NCBI RefSeq assembly: GCF_046557915.1
Contig: NZ_JBHEBG010000003.1
Span: forward strand, 434,001 to 498,000
Direction of reading: 5' to 3'
Source: JBHEBG01 sp046557915
Lineage (GTDB): Bacteria > Bacteroidota > Bacteroidia > Flavobacteriales > Flavobacteriaceae
Length of the DNA stretch: 64,000 bases
A model generated the notes under the pieces. That model was not told the origin of the DNA. It saw nothing but the letters and a program-made list of their open reading frames with translations, and made no database searches. Below are positions 52,060 through 61,080 of this stretch, piece after piece. Numbering within the stretch: position 1 is the stretch's first letter; each line of letters opens with the position of its first letter. A program made the translations under genes and the position numbers.

Positions 52060-54611
52060 ACAAAGATATACGCACTAAATCCGAGGCCTCATGGAAATGG
52101 CTATTTAAGATGGCCTGGAGAGATGGTAGGGCAAGTGGCCAAAGGTTGGCACTATTTATGGCTTCTATTGTACTTGGTATAGCTGCTGTGGTTTCCATTC
52201 AATCTTTTAGTGATACTTTGGAACAAAACATAGCGGTGCAATCCAAAGCTTTAATGGGGTCCGATTTTATTATAGACAGCAGGCAATTTCCCAATGAGCG
52301 TGTACTTGGAATAATAGATTCCTTGGGTGGTGCGGACGCTATGGAGGTCAATTTTTCCTCTATGGCCGCTTTTCCCAAAAGCAATGCCACTAAACTAGTG
52401 CAGATTAGAGGTATAGATGGGGGATATCCCTTCTATGGGGAGTTAGAGACCGAGCCTGCTACCGCTGCTTCCGAGTATCAACAAGCTGGTGGCGCCTTGG
52501 TAGATGCTACCGTAATGCTTCAATATGGACTTAAGGCAGGGGATTTGGTTAAAATTGGTAATATAACGCTACCCATTTCCGGGGCTTTAAAATCTATTCC
52601 CGGAAGTTCGGCCATTTCTACTTCGGTAGCACCACCAGTGCTTATTCCTTATCGGTTGGTAGAAGCTACGGAACTTTTGCAACTTGGTAGCCGTAAAGAG
52701 TACCAATATTTTTTTGTGGCCCCGGAAGGAATGGACCTCGATCTGTTGGATGAGACTTTAGACCCTATTCTGGATGCGGAGGATGCGGATTTGGACACCC
52801 ATACCGTAGGAAGCCGTCAAATGGGCCGTCGTTATGGCAATGTTAGCAAATTTTTAAACTTGGTGGCTTTTATAGCCTTGCTTCTTGGTTGTGTGGGCAT
52901 TGCAAGTTCTGTTCATATCTATATAAAAGAAAAATTAGCTTCGGTAGCGGTATTAAAATGTATGGGAGCCACCCGCAAACAGACATTTTTAATATTTCTC
53001 ATTCAGATTGCAGGTATGGGCCTTATAGGTGGCGTTATAGGTACTGTGGCGGGTATAGCCTTGCAACAGTCGTTTCCTCTAATATTACAAGATTTTCTGC
53101 CCTTTGAGGTGGCCATATCCCTAACTGCCAAACCTATAGTTATAGGATTACTGCTCGGAGTTTTAATGTCCGTGCTCTTTGCTTTGCTACCTCTGGTAAC
53201 TACTTGGTATGTTTCGCCATTAGAGGTGCTTAGAATACAAGAAGGGAAAGCACAGAGATCTCGCAAGGCCGAGTTCTTTATTTTGGTGGGCATCTTACTT
53301 TTTGTATTCCTATTTTCTTTCTGGCTGTTGGAAGACTGGCAATCTGCCTTGGGTTTTGTGGCGGTAATAATAGTTACTTTTTCCATTTTGGCCGCCGTTG
53401 CCACCTTATTCATGAGAGCTGTTAAAAAGTATTTTCCTAGCTCTTGGGGTTTTACAGCGCGGCAGAGTCTGTTAAATTTATTTAGGCCCAATAACCAAAC
53501 CTTGGTACTAATATTGGCCATTGGAATAGGAACATTTTTGATAAGCACGCTGTATTTTACCAGAGATATGTTACTGGCAAAAGCGTCCTTGGAAGATAGT
53601 GTCAGCAGCCCCAATATTATCCTGTTGGACGTGCAAACGGAACAAAAAGATGACGTAGCGAATAGTATTACCCCCAAAGGCCTCCCGATAATCAATAATA
53701 TTCCGATAATTACCATGCGGATGCATACCATTAAAGGAAGGCCTATCAACGATATACGTGCAGATACTACCTCTATGGTTAATGAATGGGTGTTAAACCA
53801 TGAATTTAGGGTTACCTATCGCGATTCTCTAATTGCTTCAGAAACACTTACCTCTGGGGAATGGAATAATGAAACCTTTACCGATGGGCTTATTAACATT
53901 TCCGTGGCCGAAAATGTTGCCGAAGGTGCACAAGTTTCTGTGGGGGATAAAATCACCTTCAATGTACAAGGTGTATTGATGGAGACCGTGGTTGGGAGTA
54001 TTAGATCTGTAGATTGGGGTAGAATGCAATTAAATTTCAGTATAATTTTCCCAAAAGGAGTTTTGGAGAATGCCCCACAGTTTCATGTAATGACCACCAA
54101 TGCGCCCGATGAAGCATCCTCAGCGCAATTACAACGCGAGTTGGTAAGGAAATTTCCCAATGTATCTATTTTAGACCTTAGACAAGTGCTGACCTTAATA
54201 GAAGGTATCCTTGATAAGATCGCCTGGGTCATCAATTTTATGGCGTTCTTTAGTATCCTTACCGGTATTATTGTGTTAATCGGATCTGTACGTACCAGTA
54301 AGTATCAACGTATCAGGGAAAGCGTACTGCTGCGTACCCTTGGCGCCAAGAGCAAACAAGTGTTGCGCATTACCGCTTTGGAATATCTTTATCTGGGCGT
54401 AATAGGTAGCGGAATAGGGGTTTTGATGTCCCTTATAAGTAGTCAATTGCTGGCCTCCTGGGTCTTTGAAGCCAGTTTTAAGCCCTCCTGGGTTCCGTTT
54501 TTGGTGCTAATTCCCGGCATCACCATATTGGTTTTACTCATTGGTCTGGGAAATAGTAGAAGTGTTGTTAAAAGCCCTCCATTGGCCGTTTTACGAAAAG
54601 AAGGGGTATAA
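52056..54611 (+). CDS. ybbP: FtsX-type ABC transporter permease (YbbP-like)
   Basis: 851 residues from a GTG at 52056. A first helix (near 29-50) is followed by a large exported domain (about 55-260), then a three-helix FtsX core (near 266-390), a central pair of helices, a second exported domain and a second FtsX core (near 730-840). This duplicated FtsX layout is that of YbbP (E. coli length about 804). It forms a complex with the ATPase encoded just before it. A mechanotransmission or lipid/lipoprotein-extraction role is inferred from the MacB/LolCDE family. Confidence 0.9.
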   Translation: MNKDIRTKSEASWKWLFKMAWRDGRASGQRLALFMASIVLGIAAVVSIQSFSDTLEQNIAVQSKALMGSDFIIDSRQFPNERVLGIIDSLGGADAMEVNFSSMAAFPKSNATKLVQIRGIDGGYPFYGELETEPATAASEYQQAGGALVDATVMLQYGLKAGDLVKIGNITLPISGALKSIPGSSAISTSVAPPVLIPYRLVEATELLQLGSRKEYQYFFVAPEGMDLDLLDETLDPILDAEDADLDTHTVGSRQMGRRYGNVSKFLNLVAFIALLLGCVGIASSVHIYIKEKLASVAVLKCMGATRKQTFLIFLIQIAGMGLIGGVIGTVAGIALQQSFPLILQDFLPFEVAISLTAKPIVIGLLLGVLMSVLFALLPLVTTWYVSPLEVLRIQEGKAQRSRKAEFFILVGILLFVFLFSFWLLEDWQSALGFVAVIIVTFSILAAVATLFMRAVKKYFPSSWGFTARQSLLNLFRPNNQTLVLILAIGIGTFLISTLYFTRDMLLAKASLEDSVSSPNIILLDVQTEQKDDVANSITPKGLPIINNIPIITMRMHTIKGRPINDIRADTTSMVNEWVLNHEFRVTYRDSLIASETLTSGEWNNETFTDGLINISVAENVAEGAQVSVGDKITFNVQGVLMETVVGSIRSVDWGRMQLNFSIIFPKGVLENAPQFHVMTTNAPDEASSAQLQRELVRKFPNVSILDLRQVLTLIEGILDKIAWVINFMAFFSILTGIIVLIGSVRTSKYQRIRESVLLRTLGAKSKQVLRITALEYLYLGVIGSGIGVLMSLISSQLLASWVFEASFKPSWVPFLVLIPGITILVLLIGLGNSRSVVKSPPLAVLRKEGV

Positions 54612-54630
54612 TTGGATGTATTTTACCCGA

Positions 54631-55029
54631 TTAGTCGTTTTTAGAGCTTAAGGCACTAATGGCAAAGGCAGCTGCGGCCGCCGTAAACACGGAATAATCC
54701 AAAGGTGCCTTAATACCAACGGTAAAAACCATGGATAACCCAAATAATAGCAATAATATGCCGCTAGCCTTGGCCGCCAAATCCAATTTATAACCAACAA
54801 GCAATAAAATAGCGAGAACAACTTCGGCAGCGGTGGCAATCCCTGCTAGTATTGGAACCACGGATTCTGGTGCCCATGGACTTAAGATGCCCGTATAGCT
54901 CACAAAACTCTCCCAATTGCCCCAAGCCGATATCTCTTTGGGCCAAACTCCAAAACGATCTAACACCGCGGATAAAAACGCGATGGAAATGGAGAATCTT
55001 AGAAAATAACCTATCCATTTAGTTTTCAT
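54631..55029 (-). CDS. DoxX-family small membrane protein
   Basis: 132 residues with four helices. Starting WIGYFLRFSISIAFLSAVLDRFG and the later ILAGIATAAEVVLAILLLVGYKLDLAAKASG fit the DoxX fold. Members associate with thiosulfate:quinone oxidoreductase or with small redox systems, but most are unassigned. It is 15 bp downstream of the AhpD-like gene on the same strand and downstream of the Crp-family gene, a common trio in Bacteroidetes. Confidence 0.85.
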   Translation of the reverse strand: MKTKWIGYFLRFSISIAFLSAVLDRFGVWPKEISAWGNWESFVSYTGILSPWAPESVVPILAGIATAAEVVLAILLLVGYKLDLAAKASGILLLLFGLSMVFTVGIKAPLDYSVFTAAAAAFAISALSSKND

Positions 55030-55044
55030 AATAAGAGTTTTAAA

Positions 55045-55497
55045 TTAAGACGAAACTACATAATTTCCGGCTACAAACCCAAAGGCTTTCATTAACCTGT
55101 TCCAAGTATTTATCTGCGTAATGGTTAGGCTTAACAAGGCAAGTTCTGTCTTATTAAAATGACTTTCCACACTGTTGAAGGTTGTTTCGGAAAGCGGATG
55201 ATGGTCTATTCTTGTAAGTGCCTCCGCATAATGCAGTGCCGCTTTTTCCTTGTCGTTAAAATGATCGGTTTCCTCCCAAGCGCTGATTAGGGAAATTCTA
55301 AGGTCTGTCTCCCCATGGTGTTTAAGCTCTTTGTAGTGCATATCCAGGCAATAGGCGCATCCATTCAGTTGAGACACACGGAGTCTTATGAGCTCCATTA
55401 AATTGGTATCTAATTCAGATTTTTTTAAATAATCCTCTATTTCCCTAAGTGGCGTAAAGAGGCCTTCGGGCAATTCTGCATAATTTATCCGTTCCAT
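55045..55497 (-). CDS. AhpD-like carboxymuconolactone decarboxylase-family protein
   Basis: 150 residues. The core is LRVSQLNGCAYCLDMHYKELKHHGE, i.e. Cys-x-x-Cys-x3-His with the preceding Glu region, the alkylhydroperoxidase AhpD motif. The family reduces peroxides using the cysteine pair, sometimes with a dedicated partner. It lies between the DoxX gene and the Crp-type regulator, which is likely its controller. Confidence 0.88.
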   Translation of the reverse strand: MERINYAELPEGLFTPLREIEDYLKKSELDTNLMELIRLRVSQLNGCAYCLDMHYKELKHHGETDLRISLISAWEETDHFNDKEKAALHYAEALTRIDHHPLSETTFNSVESHFNKTELALLSLTITQINTWNRLMKAFGFVAGNYVVSS

Positions 55498-55633
55498 AAT
55501 TGTTTATTGTTCTAATTAACACGTCAAAATTAGGGATCGTAATACTGAAAATGATTAAGATATCTTAAGAAATGAAAGTTTAGACTCTGTAAAACAAATC
55601 TACTCCATAGGTCTGGGTATACCGTAGGGCAAA

Positions 55634-56203
55634 TTAGTGTAGTTTTCTTAGTGTGCTTAGGTATTCTGGGGTAATACCCAAATACGAGGCTAGCATATAT
55701 TGTGGAATACGTTGTGCAAATTGGGGATTGCTCGTTATGAATGTTTCATACATTTGCTCACTATTAAGGCTAAACATATACTCCAATCTTCTTTGGCAGG
55801 CAACATAAGTTCTTTCCATGATTACCCGAAACAACCTTTCCAAAGCTGGGATTTTGGCGTACAACTGTATCAATGCGGTTTCCTTAAGCTCTAAGAGCTC
55901 TGTTTTTTCTATGGCCTGTATGTTTAAATGCGAGGGTGTTTGGCTCAGTAAGCTATCGTAATCTGTGATCCACCAATGTTCTACACCAAAATGTACGATC
56001 TGTTCGCTCCCTTTCTGGTCAATATAGTACAAACGAATACAACCTTGGGAAATGAAGTAACGGCTTTTACAAGTTTCTCCCTGTTGAAGTACATATTCCT
56101 TTTTCTTTAGTGTTGCTGGTGTTAGATAAGACTGAAAAAGGGCATCTTCTTCTTCGGTAAGGTCTATATATCTTCTAATGTAGGCCGAGAGATGCGAATT
56201 CAT
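55634..56203 (-). CDS. Crp/Fnr-family transcriptional regulator
   Basis: 189 residues. The N-terminal cNMP-binding fold runs to about residue 120 (EYVLQQGETCKSRYFISQGCIRLYY, VHFGVEHWWITDYDSLL). The C-terminal helix-turn-helix is short: RIPQYMLASYLGITPEYLSTLRK, the standard end of the Bacteroidetes Crp-like group. No cysteine cluster for an iron-sulfur centre is seen. It sits at the head of the AhpD-like and DoxX genes with a 136-bp gap, and 364 bp from copy 3 of the small secreted protein gene, which points the other way. Confidence 0.9.
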   Translation of the reverse strand: MNSHLSAYIRRYIDLTEEEDALFQSYLTPATLKKKEYVLQQGETCKSRYFISQGCIRLYYIDQKGSEQIVHFGVEHWWITDYDSLLSQTPSHLNIQAIEKTELLELKETALIQLYAKIPALERLFRVIMERTYVACQRRLEYMFSLNSEQMYETFITSNPQFAQRIPQYMLASYLGITPEYLSTLRKLH

Positions 56204-56402
56204 AAGTTATGGAAATTATGGGCCAAAGATACAATGATCTAATACATATGTAGTCGATACTTGGGGTTAGGGCCTCTTCCTTTTTTAAGCAGATTAACAA
56301 AATAGGGCAGAAAAGGGTCGTAAAAAGTACCCTTTTTTATCGTATGTGGGGGTAAAAATCTTTTTCTGAATAATGGGAACGAACGAAAATACCGATAAAA
56401 AA
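56204..56402. other. intergenic region with an orphan hairpin
   Basis: No gene is seen. It holds an intrinsic-terminator-like hairpin, AAAAGGGT (56311-56318) and ACCCTTTT (56329-56336) followed by a T run, with no plus-strand gene upstream to end. Confidence 0.4.
56311..56340 (+). terminator. orphan terminator-like hairpin
   Basis: Stem of 8 bp with a 10-base loop (CGTAAAAAGT), then TTTTTTAT. It would terminate plus-strand transcription, yet the only upstream genes are on the minus strand. It could insulate copy 3 from read-through, or end a small unannotated transcript. Confidence 0.4.
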
Positions 56403-56411
56403 CACATACCA

Positions 56412-56566
56412 TCGGTTAACTGAATTTAGGATGTGTTCCGTTCATCGAGCGTTTTTTGCACTTTAACCCAGTTTTGTCCGATTACCGAGAAATAGGGGTT
56501 TTTGAGCGAATTACAACCCCCCGAAATGCACTTGCGCGAGTTATAATAATAAGAAAAACGCAAGTC
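56412..56566 (+). promoter_or_regulatory. conserved leader of copy 3
   Basis: Same as the copy 2 leader except one base: paired 9-mers at 56412-56420 (TCGGTTAAC) and 56437-56445 (TCCGTTCAT), and the start-proximal inverted repeat at 56530-56536 (ACTTGCG) and 56559-56565 (CGCAAGT). Confidence 0.5.
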
Positions 56567-56785
56567 ATGAAAACCATAATCACTTTAATCTTTGTTCTTT
56601 TTATCGGAGTAGCAGCTCAGGCTCAGGATGCCCAAACAGATGTTAAGGTTGAAACTGTTGAAATGACTATCGAAGTTTCCACTACCAACGAAAACAGTGT
56701 TGCCCGTCTTTACAAGTTTAAGAATGCCAGGGTAAAGAAAGCTTTGTCTTTCACAACTAAAAGAAACAAATCTAAATTGGCTTAA
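56567..56785 (+). CDS. small secreted basic protein, copy 3 of three
   Basis: 72 residues, identical to copy 2 (one silent AAA/AAG difference). It starts MKTIITLIFVLFIGVAAQAQ with signal cleavage expected after VAAQA or QAQ. The mature part is small, basic and has no cysteine. The stop is followed after 12 bp by the convergent amidohydrolase stop, so its transcript must end inside that gene or in the short gap. Family and function are unknown. Confidence 0.75.
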   Translation: MKTIITLIFVLFIGVAAQAQDAQTDVKVETVEMTIEVSTTNENSVARLYKFKNARVKKALSFTTKRNKSKLA

Positions 56786-56797
56786 TCATGATCCTAC

Positions 56798-58387
56798 TTA
56801 TTCTTTTATTCCCGGTTGTAATATTTTGTAGTTTAAGCGTTGTTTCTCTGAAGCGACCATCCGTTTTACGTCCTGTAAGAGTTCTTGTGCGTCGTAAATA
56901 ATACCGTCTTTGACGGTATACTTAACGCCGCCAACACGAACAACTTCGTTATCTTCTGTAAGTTTAACCGCCCCGGTGCCGTAAAGCACCTTAAGATTTT
57001 TTAGGGGGTTTTCGGCTACCACTACAAAATCTGCAAGTTTACCTATTGCCACAGAACCTATTTGCTTGTCCATGCCAAGGGCTTCGGCCCCGTTTAAGGT
57101 AGCAGATCTAATAACTTCCAAAGGATGAAAACCAGCCTCGCGTAAAAGCTCTAATTCTCGGATATAGGCAAAGCCGTACAGTTGGAATATAAAACCGGAA
57201 TCTGAACCGGCAGTTACCCTTCCTCCTCTGTTTTTGTATTCATTGATAAAGGTCATCCATAACTTAAAGTTCTCCTTCCAGGCAACTTCTTGTTCCGTGC
57301 CCCAATCGTGCCAATAAGAACCGTGCGATATTTTACTGGGTTGATAAAAATCCCATAATGATGGCAAGGTATACTCCTCGTGCCATTCGGCTCTTCGTGC
57401 CCTTTGTAAATCCCTACTGGCTTCATAGATATTGAAAGTAGGATCTAAGGTAAAATCCAAATCCAATAATTCTCCCATCACGTTGTTCCAGTGTTCGGAG
57501 TAGGGTTTGGCGGCCTGTGCCCATAATTTTCCTGCGTTTTCAAAACGATGTTGTTCATTTTGATAGTTGTAGTCCAACGGATAGTCTTGTACCGTTCTAT
57601 CCGCAAATAGAGCTTCGGGAAGTCCATACCAGTGTTCCATGGAGGTTAATCCGGCCCTTGCCGAATGTAGTACGTTCCACCGGGCAACGCTTAATTGTGC
57701 ATGGTGACATGCTGATCCAAGGCCCAATTTTTTGTTTTCATCCAAGGCAGCAGCCATAATTTCGGGGGCGGCCCCAAAAAATTTAATACCATCTGCACCT
57801 TTTTTGGCATTTGCCCTAACCCATTCTCGGGCCTGATCTGGCGTAGAGATAGGAATATCGTTTAAAGGATTAAAACTCTTACTGGTCTGTCCAAAACCGG
57901 TATAGGCCAAAATCCGTGGTGCCACAATTTCGTTTTTGGCACTCTTCCTTTTTAGGTCCATCGTAAAATCAACACCCCTACCACTGGGTTCGCGTACCGT
58001 AGTAACACCGTGCCCCATCCATAGTTTAAACACATAATCTGGTTCGGCACCTTGTGCAACACCGCCAATATGACCGTGCATATCTATGAAACCGGGTAAA
58101 AGGTACATTCCGTTACAATCCAATTCCTTTCCACCAGCCTTTAGTTGTGGGCGTTTGGCGGGGTCTATTGCCACTCCGGGATAGCCAACAACCTCAATTT
58201 TTTTAATGATATTGTTTTCCACCACAATATCGATAGGTCCTTGCGGTGGAGCACCATTGCCATTGATAAGGGTAACTCCACGGATAATCAGTTGGGAAAA
58301 TGGGCCGTCTCCATCACCGCTTTGGGCAATTGTTACTGAACTCCATAACAGGGCTACGGCTAAAAAAAGGATTGGTTTTGTTTTCAT
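56798..58387 (-). CDS. exported amidohydrolase (imidazolonepropionase-like)
   Basis: 529 residues from the ATG at 58387, which opens a signal peptide (KPILFLAVALLWSSVTIAQ); a longer frame back to 58444 starts inside the preceding gene's end. The metal-dependent hydrolase fold has LLPGFIDMHGHIGG (H-x-H), later HHAQLS with metal His, and TAGSDSGF with the catalytic Asp. Such enzymes hydrolyse cyclic amides, imides or dipeptides. The preceding M14 gene ends 54 bp upstream, so they are likely co-transcribed. Substrate unknown. Confidence 0.87.
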   Translation of the reverse strand: MKTKPILFLAVALLWSSVTIAQSGDGDGPFSQLIIRGVTLINGNGAPPQGPIDIVVENNIIKKIEVVGYPGVAIDPAKRPQLKAGGKELDCNGMYLLPGFIDMHGHIGGVAQGAEPDYVFKLWMGHGVTTVREPSGRGVDFTMDLKRKSAKNEIVAPRILAYTGFGQTSKSFNPLNDIPISTPDQAREWVRANAKKGADGIKFFGAAPEIMAAALDENKKLGLGSACHHAQLSVARWNVLHSARAGLTSMEHWYGLPEALFADRTVQDYPLDYNYQNEQHRFENAGKLWAQAAKPYSEHWNNVMGELLDLDFTLDPTFNIYEASRDLQRARRAEWHEEYTLPSLWDFYQPSKISHGSYWHDWGTEQEVAWKENFKLWMTFINEYKNRGGRVTAGSDSGFIFQLYGFAYIRELELLREAGFHPLEVIRSATLNGAEALGMDKQIGSVAIGKLADFVVVAENPLKNLKVLYGTGAVKLTEDNEVVRVGGVKYTVKDGIIYDAQELLQDVKRMVASEKQRLNYKILQPGIKE

Positions 58388-58440
58388 TGGTAGTATATAA
58401 ATTATTGGATTTTTTTTACGTTTTATCGCGCTGTTTCCGA

Positions 58441-60954
58441 TCATTCGGGTACCTCGATTTTATTCCCCAAAAACAAAGCATTGAGGAAGAGACGGTTAGT
58501 ACCATACCAAGAACCCCTAAAATTGGGGTTGTCCGCAAAAAGGACGGCTCTTCCCTTGCCTACCTTGCTAATTAGTAAGGAAGCCGATTTTTTAAGAAAT
58601 TCATCGGTGTTCTTCTTGGTGATAAAGCCATCTATATGTGCATTGTTGGCATATTTGGCTACCGTGGCATATTCGTTTTTACTTGGAGCCAGCCAAACGG
58701 TATTATTCTTATATACCGGGATGGTACCATCCCTATATCCAAACCCCAACGGATGCGTTCTGTCCAAATCAACCCTTAAAATAACACCTCCAACACCTTC
58801 TTTACCTATGTTTTCCTCTGCGTCTACATAGGGTCTACGAACAACGGTCTTGGTAGAGTCTTTTTCCGATTTTACGAGTTTTTCCTTTACTAGCTTTTTT
58901 TCCACGGCCCATTCTGTTGCTGTTCCAATGGTTATTAGCGTATTGCCCTTACTTACCCAATCTTTTATTTTGTTATGTTGTTTTTGGGAAAAATTATAAT
59001 TCCCGGAGATCATAACTAGGGTATTGTACTTATTCAGCGAAACATTGTCAAAGTTTCGCAAGGGTATTTTGGTTATAGGCATATGCATGCGCTTATCCAG
59101 TAAATGCCATACTTCCCCGGCTTCATAGGAGCGCGTGCCATGCCCAATAAGCATAGCCGCCTTGGGCTTTGATAAAGGCTCTACGAGCCTGCTTCCCAAA
59201 TCGATACCTTTAACGCTGTAGCCAGACGCCACGCCATACATAGGTACCTTGTACTTGTTTTGTGCCTTTTGCAAAAGTTGAAATACTTCCTGGGAGTTTT
59301 TCTTCTGTAAGCTAATAGGGAGCACAAGGGTACCATAGTTAAATTCTTTGTTGCCTGCTTTTGTAAGGATCGTAAACGGCTTAAAAGCTGAAGAAACCAC
59401 CAAACCATTGGATTGCAGATAATAAAGCACTGCAGGGGCATTATAATCGTCCCAATCGATAATATAAGCGTAATCGGATTTTTCTACCGGTGTTACCGAT
59501 ACCAATTCTGTGGTTTCCGTTACTTTTTGTCCCAACCTTATTCTGGATTGAGCCCGGTATTTCATATTATAAAAATTGGCTACGGACCAGGCGGAAGCGT
59601 CATAATAAACGCTGTCCCTATATCTTTTATAGGTCTCGAACATGGTCTGCACCATACGGTACTGGGGTTGGGAAGTAGGAACTACGAACGAATTCCCGGA
59701 TTTGTATACATCTATTTTATGTAATAATAGTTTATCTACAAAGGCCTTTACCCTGTTTTGATCGTATCTATCGCTAAAAGTGTAACCTTTTGTTCTGCTT
59801 ATGGCAGAATTCATTAAAGCACTTTTAAAGAAATTCTGCTGATACTTTCTAAGATAGGCCTTATTTTCAACAGCAGCCCTCACCGTGGTAATGCTGGAGG
59901 TATATTGATTGCGAATGGTGAATGGAAATGTTATTTCCCCAAAAGCAGTGGTTTGCTTGTGCCCTCTAGAGCTTGCCTGCTCAAAAAGCAGTCCCAGTCC
60001 ACCTTGGAGGTCGGGATAGGAAGATCCGTAACCTGGATAGGTGCCATCGAACACTTCTTTGGTGAAATAGAAAGATCCTATGCTGTCTAGCGCCTTTGCA
60101 TAGTAATCCCCAAAAAGGTTGTTTAGGTCTTCATAATTCTCTTTGGGCATAATTGGCCTAAGGGAACCATTGGTCTTCATAGGCTCAAAAAAATAGGTGC
60201 TATTACTTCCCATTTCATGAAAATCGGTGACCACATTGGGGTACCACTGATGGTACCAAGTCAGTTTTCCGCGACTTTCGGGATTAATACCCAGTAGCCA
60301 ATCGCGGTTTAGATCAAACCAATAATGATTGGTTCTACCTCTAGGCCAATATTCGTTATGTTCAGCATCCTGGGGATCGGCTACCATAGGGTTTCCCTGG
60401 TAGGTATTTGCCCATTGCGTATGCCGATCCCTACCATCTGGATTAATTGTGGGATCTAGGAAGATAACCGCATTGTTGAGGTATTTTAGAATTTCGGGAT
60501 TGTTAGACGCTGTAAAGGTATACGCTGTAAGCAAGGCAGCCTCCGAGCTAGAAGGTTCGTTTCCGTGTACGTTATATGCCAAATTAATGAAAATGGGCAC
60601 CTCTCCATAATTGGAAACCGATGCATTGGGATCTGTAAAGGCCAAATGTTGCTCTTTAATGCTTTCTAAATTATTAAGGTTATCTGGCGATGTTATGGTA
60701 AGCATAACCAGTTTTCGACCTTCATGCGTTTTTCCATACTGATGAATGGACGCCCTATCCGAAACTTCGGCAAGCTTTTCCAAATAGGCCACGATAAGAT
60801 CGTGCCGCGTATGATGTTCCCCGATACCGTAACCCAAAAATTGTTGGGGAGATGGTACTTCTTTGTTAAAGGGATGGAATTTCTTAAAAAAATAATCCTG
60901 ACCGTGAAGTGTGGAACCACAGCACAGCGCTAACAGCAGTAATTTCTTGAGCAT
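58441..60954 (-). CDS. exported M14-family metallopeptidase with C-terminal GATase-like domain
   Basis: 837 residues with a signal peptide (about 1-18). The carboxypeptidase domain has NVHGNEPSSSEAA (zinc His-x-x-Glu), DFHEMGSN (third zinc-ligand region) and GLGLLFEQASSRG (catalytic Glu). About residues 500-770 read like a type 1 glutamine amidotransferase-like fold (GYSVKGIDLGSRLVEPL, KAAMLIGHGTRSYEAGEVW). This is the Bacteroidetes M14-like group secreted to the periplasm. It likely trims peptides, and the amidohydrolase gene downstream fits a peptide-derived product pathway. Confidence 0.87.
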   Translation of the reverse strand: MLKKLLLLALCCGSTLHGQDYFFKKFHPFNKEVPSPQQFLGYGIGEHHTRHDLIVAYLEKLAEVSDRASIHQYGKTHEGRKLVMLTITSPDNLNNLESIKEQHLAFTDPNASVSNYGEVPIFINLAYNVHGNEPSSSEAALLTAYTFTASNNPEILKYLNNAVIFLDPTINPDGRDRHTQWANTYQGNPMVADPQDAEHNEYWPRGRTNHYWFDLNRDWLLGINPESRGKLTWYHQWYPNVVTDFHEMGSNSTYFFEPMKTNGSLRPIMPKENYEDLNNLFGDYYAKALDSIGSFYFTKEVFDGTYPGYGSSYPDLQGGLGLLFEQASSRGHKQTTAFGEITFPFTIRNQYTSSITTVRAAVENKAYLRKYQQNFFKSALMNSAISRTKGYTFSDRYDQNRVKAFVDKLLLHKIDVYKSGNSFVVPTSQPQYRMVQTMFETYKRYRDSVYYDASAWSVANFYNMKYRAQSRIRLGQKVTETTELVSVTPVEKSDYAYIIDWDDYNAPAVLYYLQSNGLVVSSAFKPFTILTKAGNKEFNYGTLVLPISLQKKNSQEVFQLLQKAQNKYKVPMYGVASGYSVKGIDLGSRLVEPLSKPKAAMLIGHGTRSYEAGEVWHLLDKRMHMPITKIPLRNFDNVSLNKYNTLVMISGNYNFSQKQHNKIKDWVSKGNTLITIGTATEWAVEKKLVKEKLVKSEKDSTKTVVRRPYVDAEENIGKEGVGGVILRVDLDRTHPLGFGYRDGTIPVYKNNTVWLAPSKNEYATVAKYANNAHIDGFITKKNTDEFLKKSASLLISKVGKGRAVLFADNPNFRGSWYGTNRLFLNALFLGNKIEVPE

Positions 60955-61080
60955 CGATAAGTGTTTATAATTAGTCGATTTAAATATATGAATAATATAC
61001 CTAAACCCTTCGTACTGAATTAAATACTTTTTGGAAGAATCGATTGTAAATGCCCGTCTATCCTTAGGGGTTGAAATTCT

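Larger units (their letters stand above)
56403..56786 (+). repeat. 384-bp direct repeat, right copy
   Basis: The partner of 50127-50510, offset by 6276 bp, with two base differences (56420 and 56722). It contains copy 3 and its leader and ends 11 bp from the stop codon of the convergent amidohydrolase gene. The left flank is different from that of the left copy, so the edges of the repeat are sharp. Confidence 0.9.
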
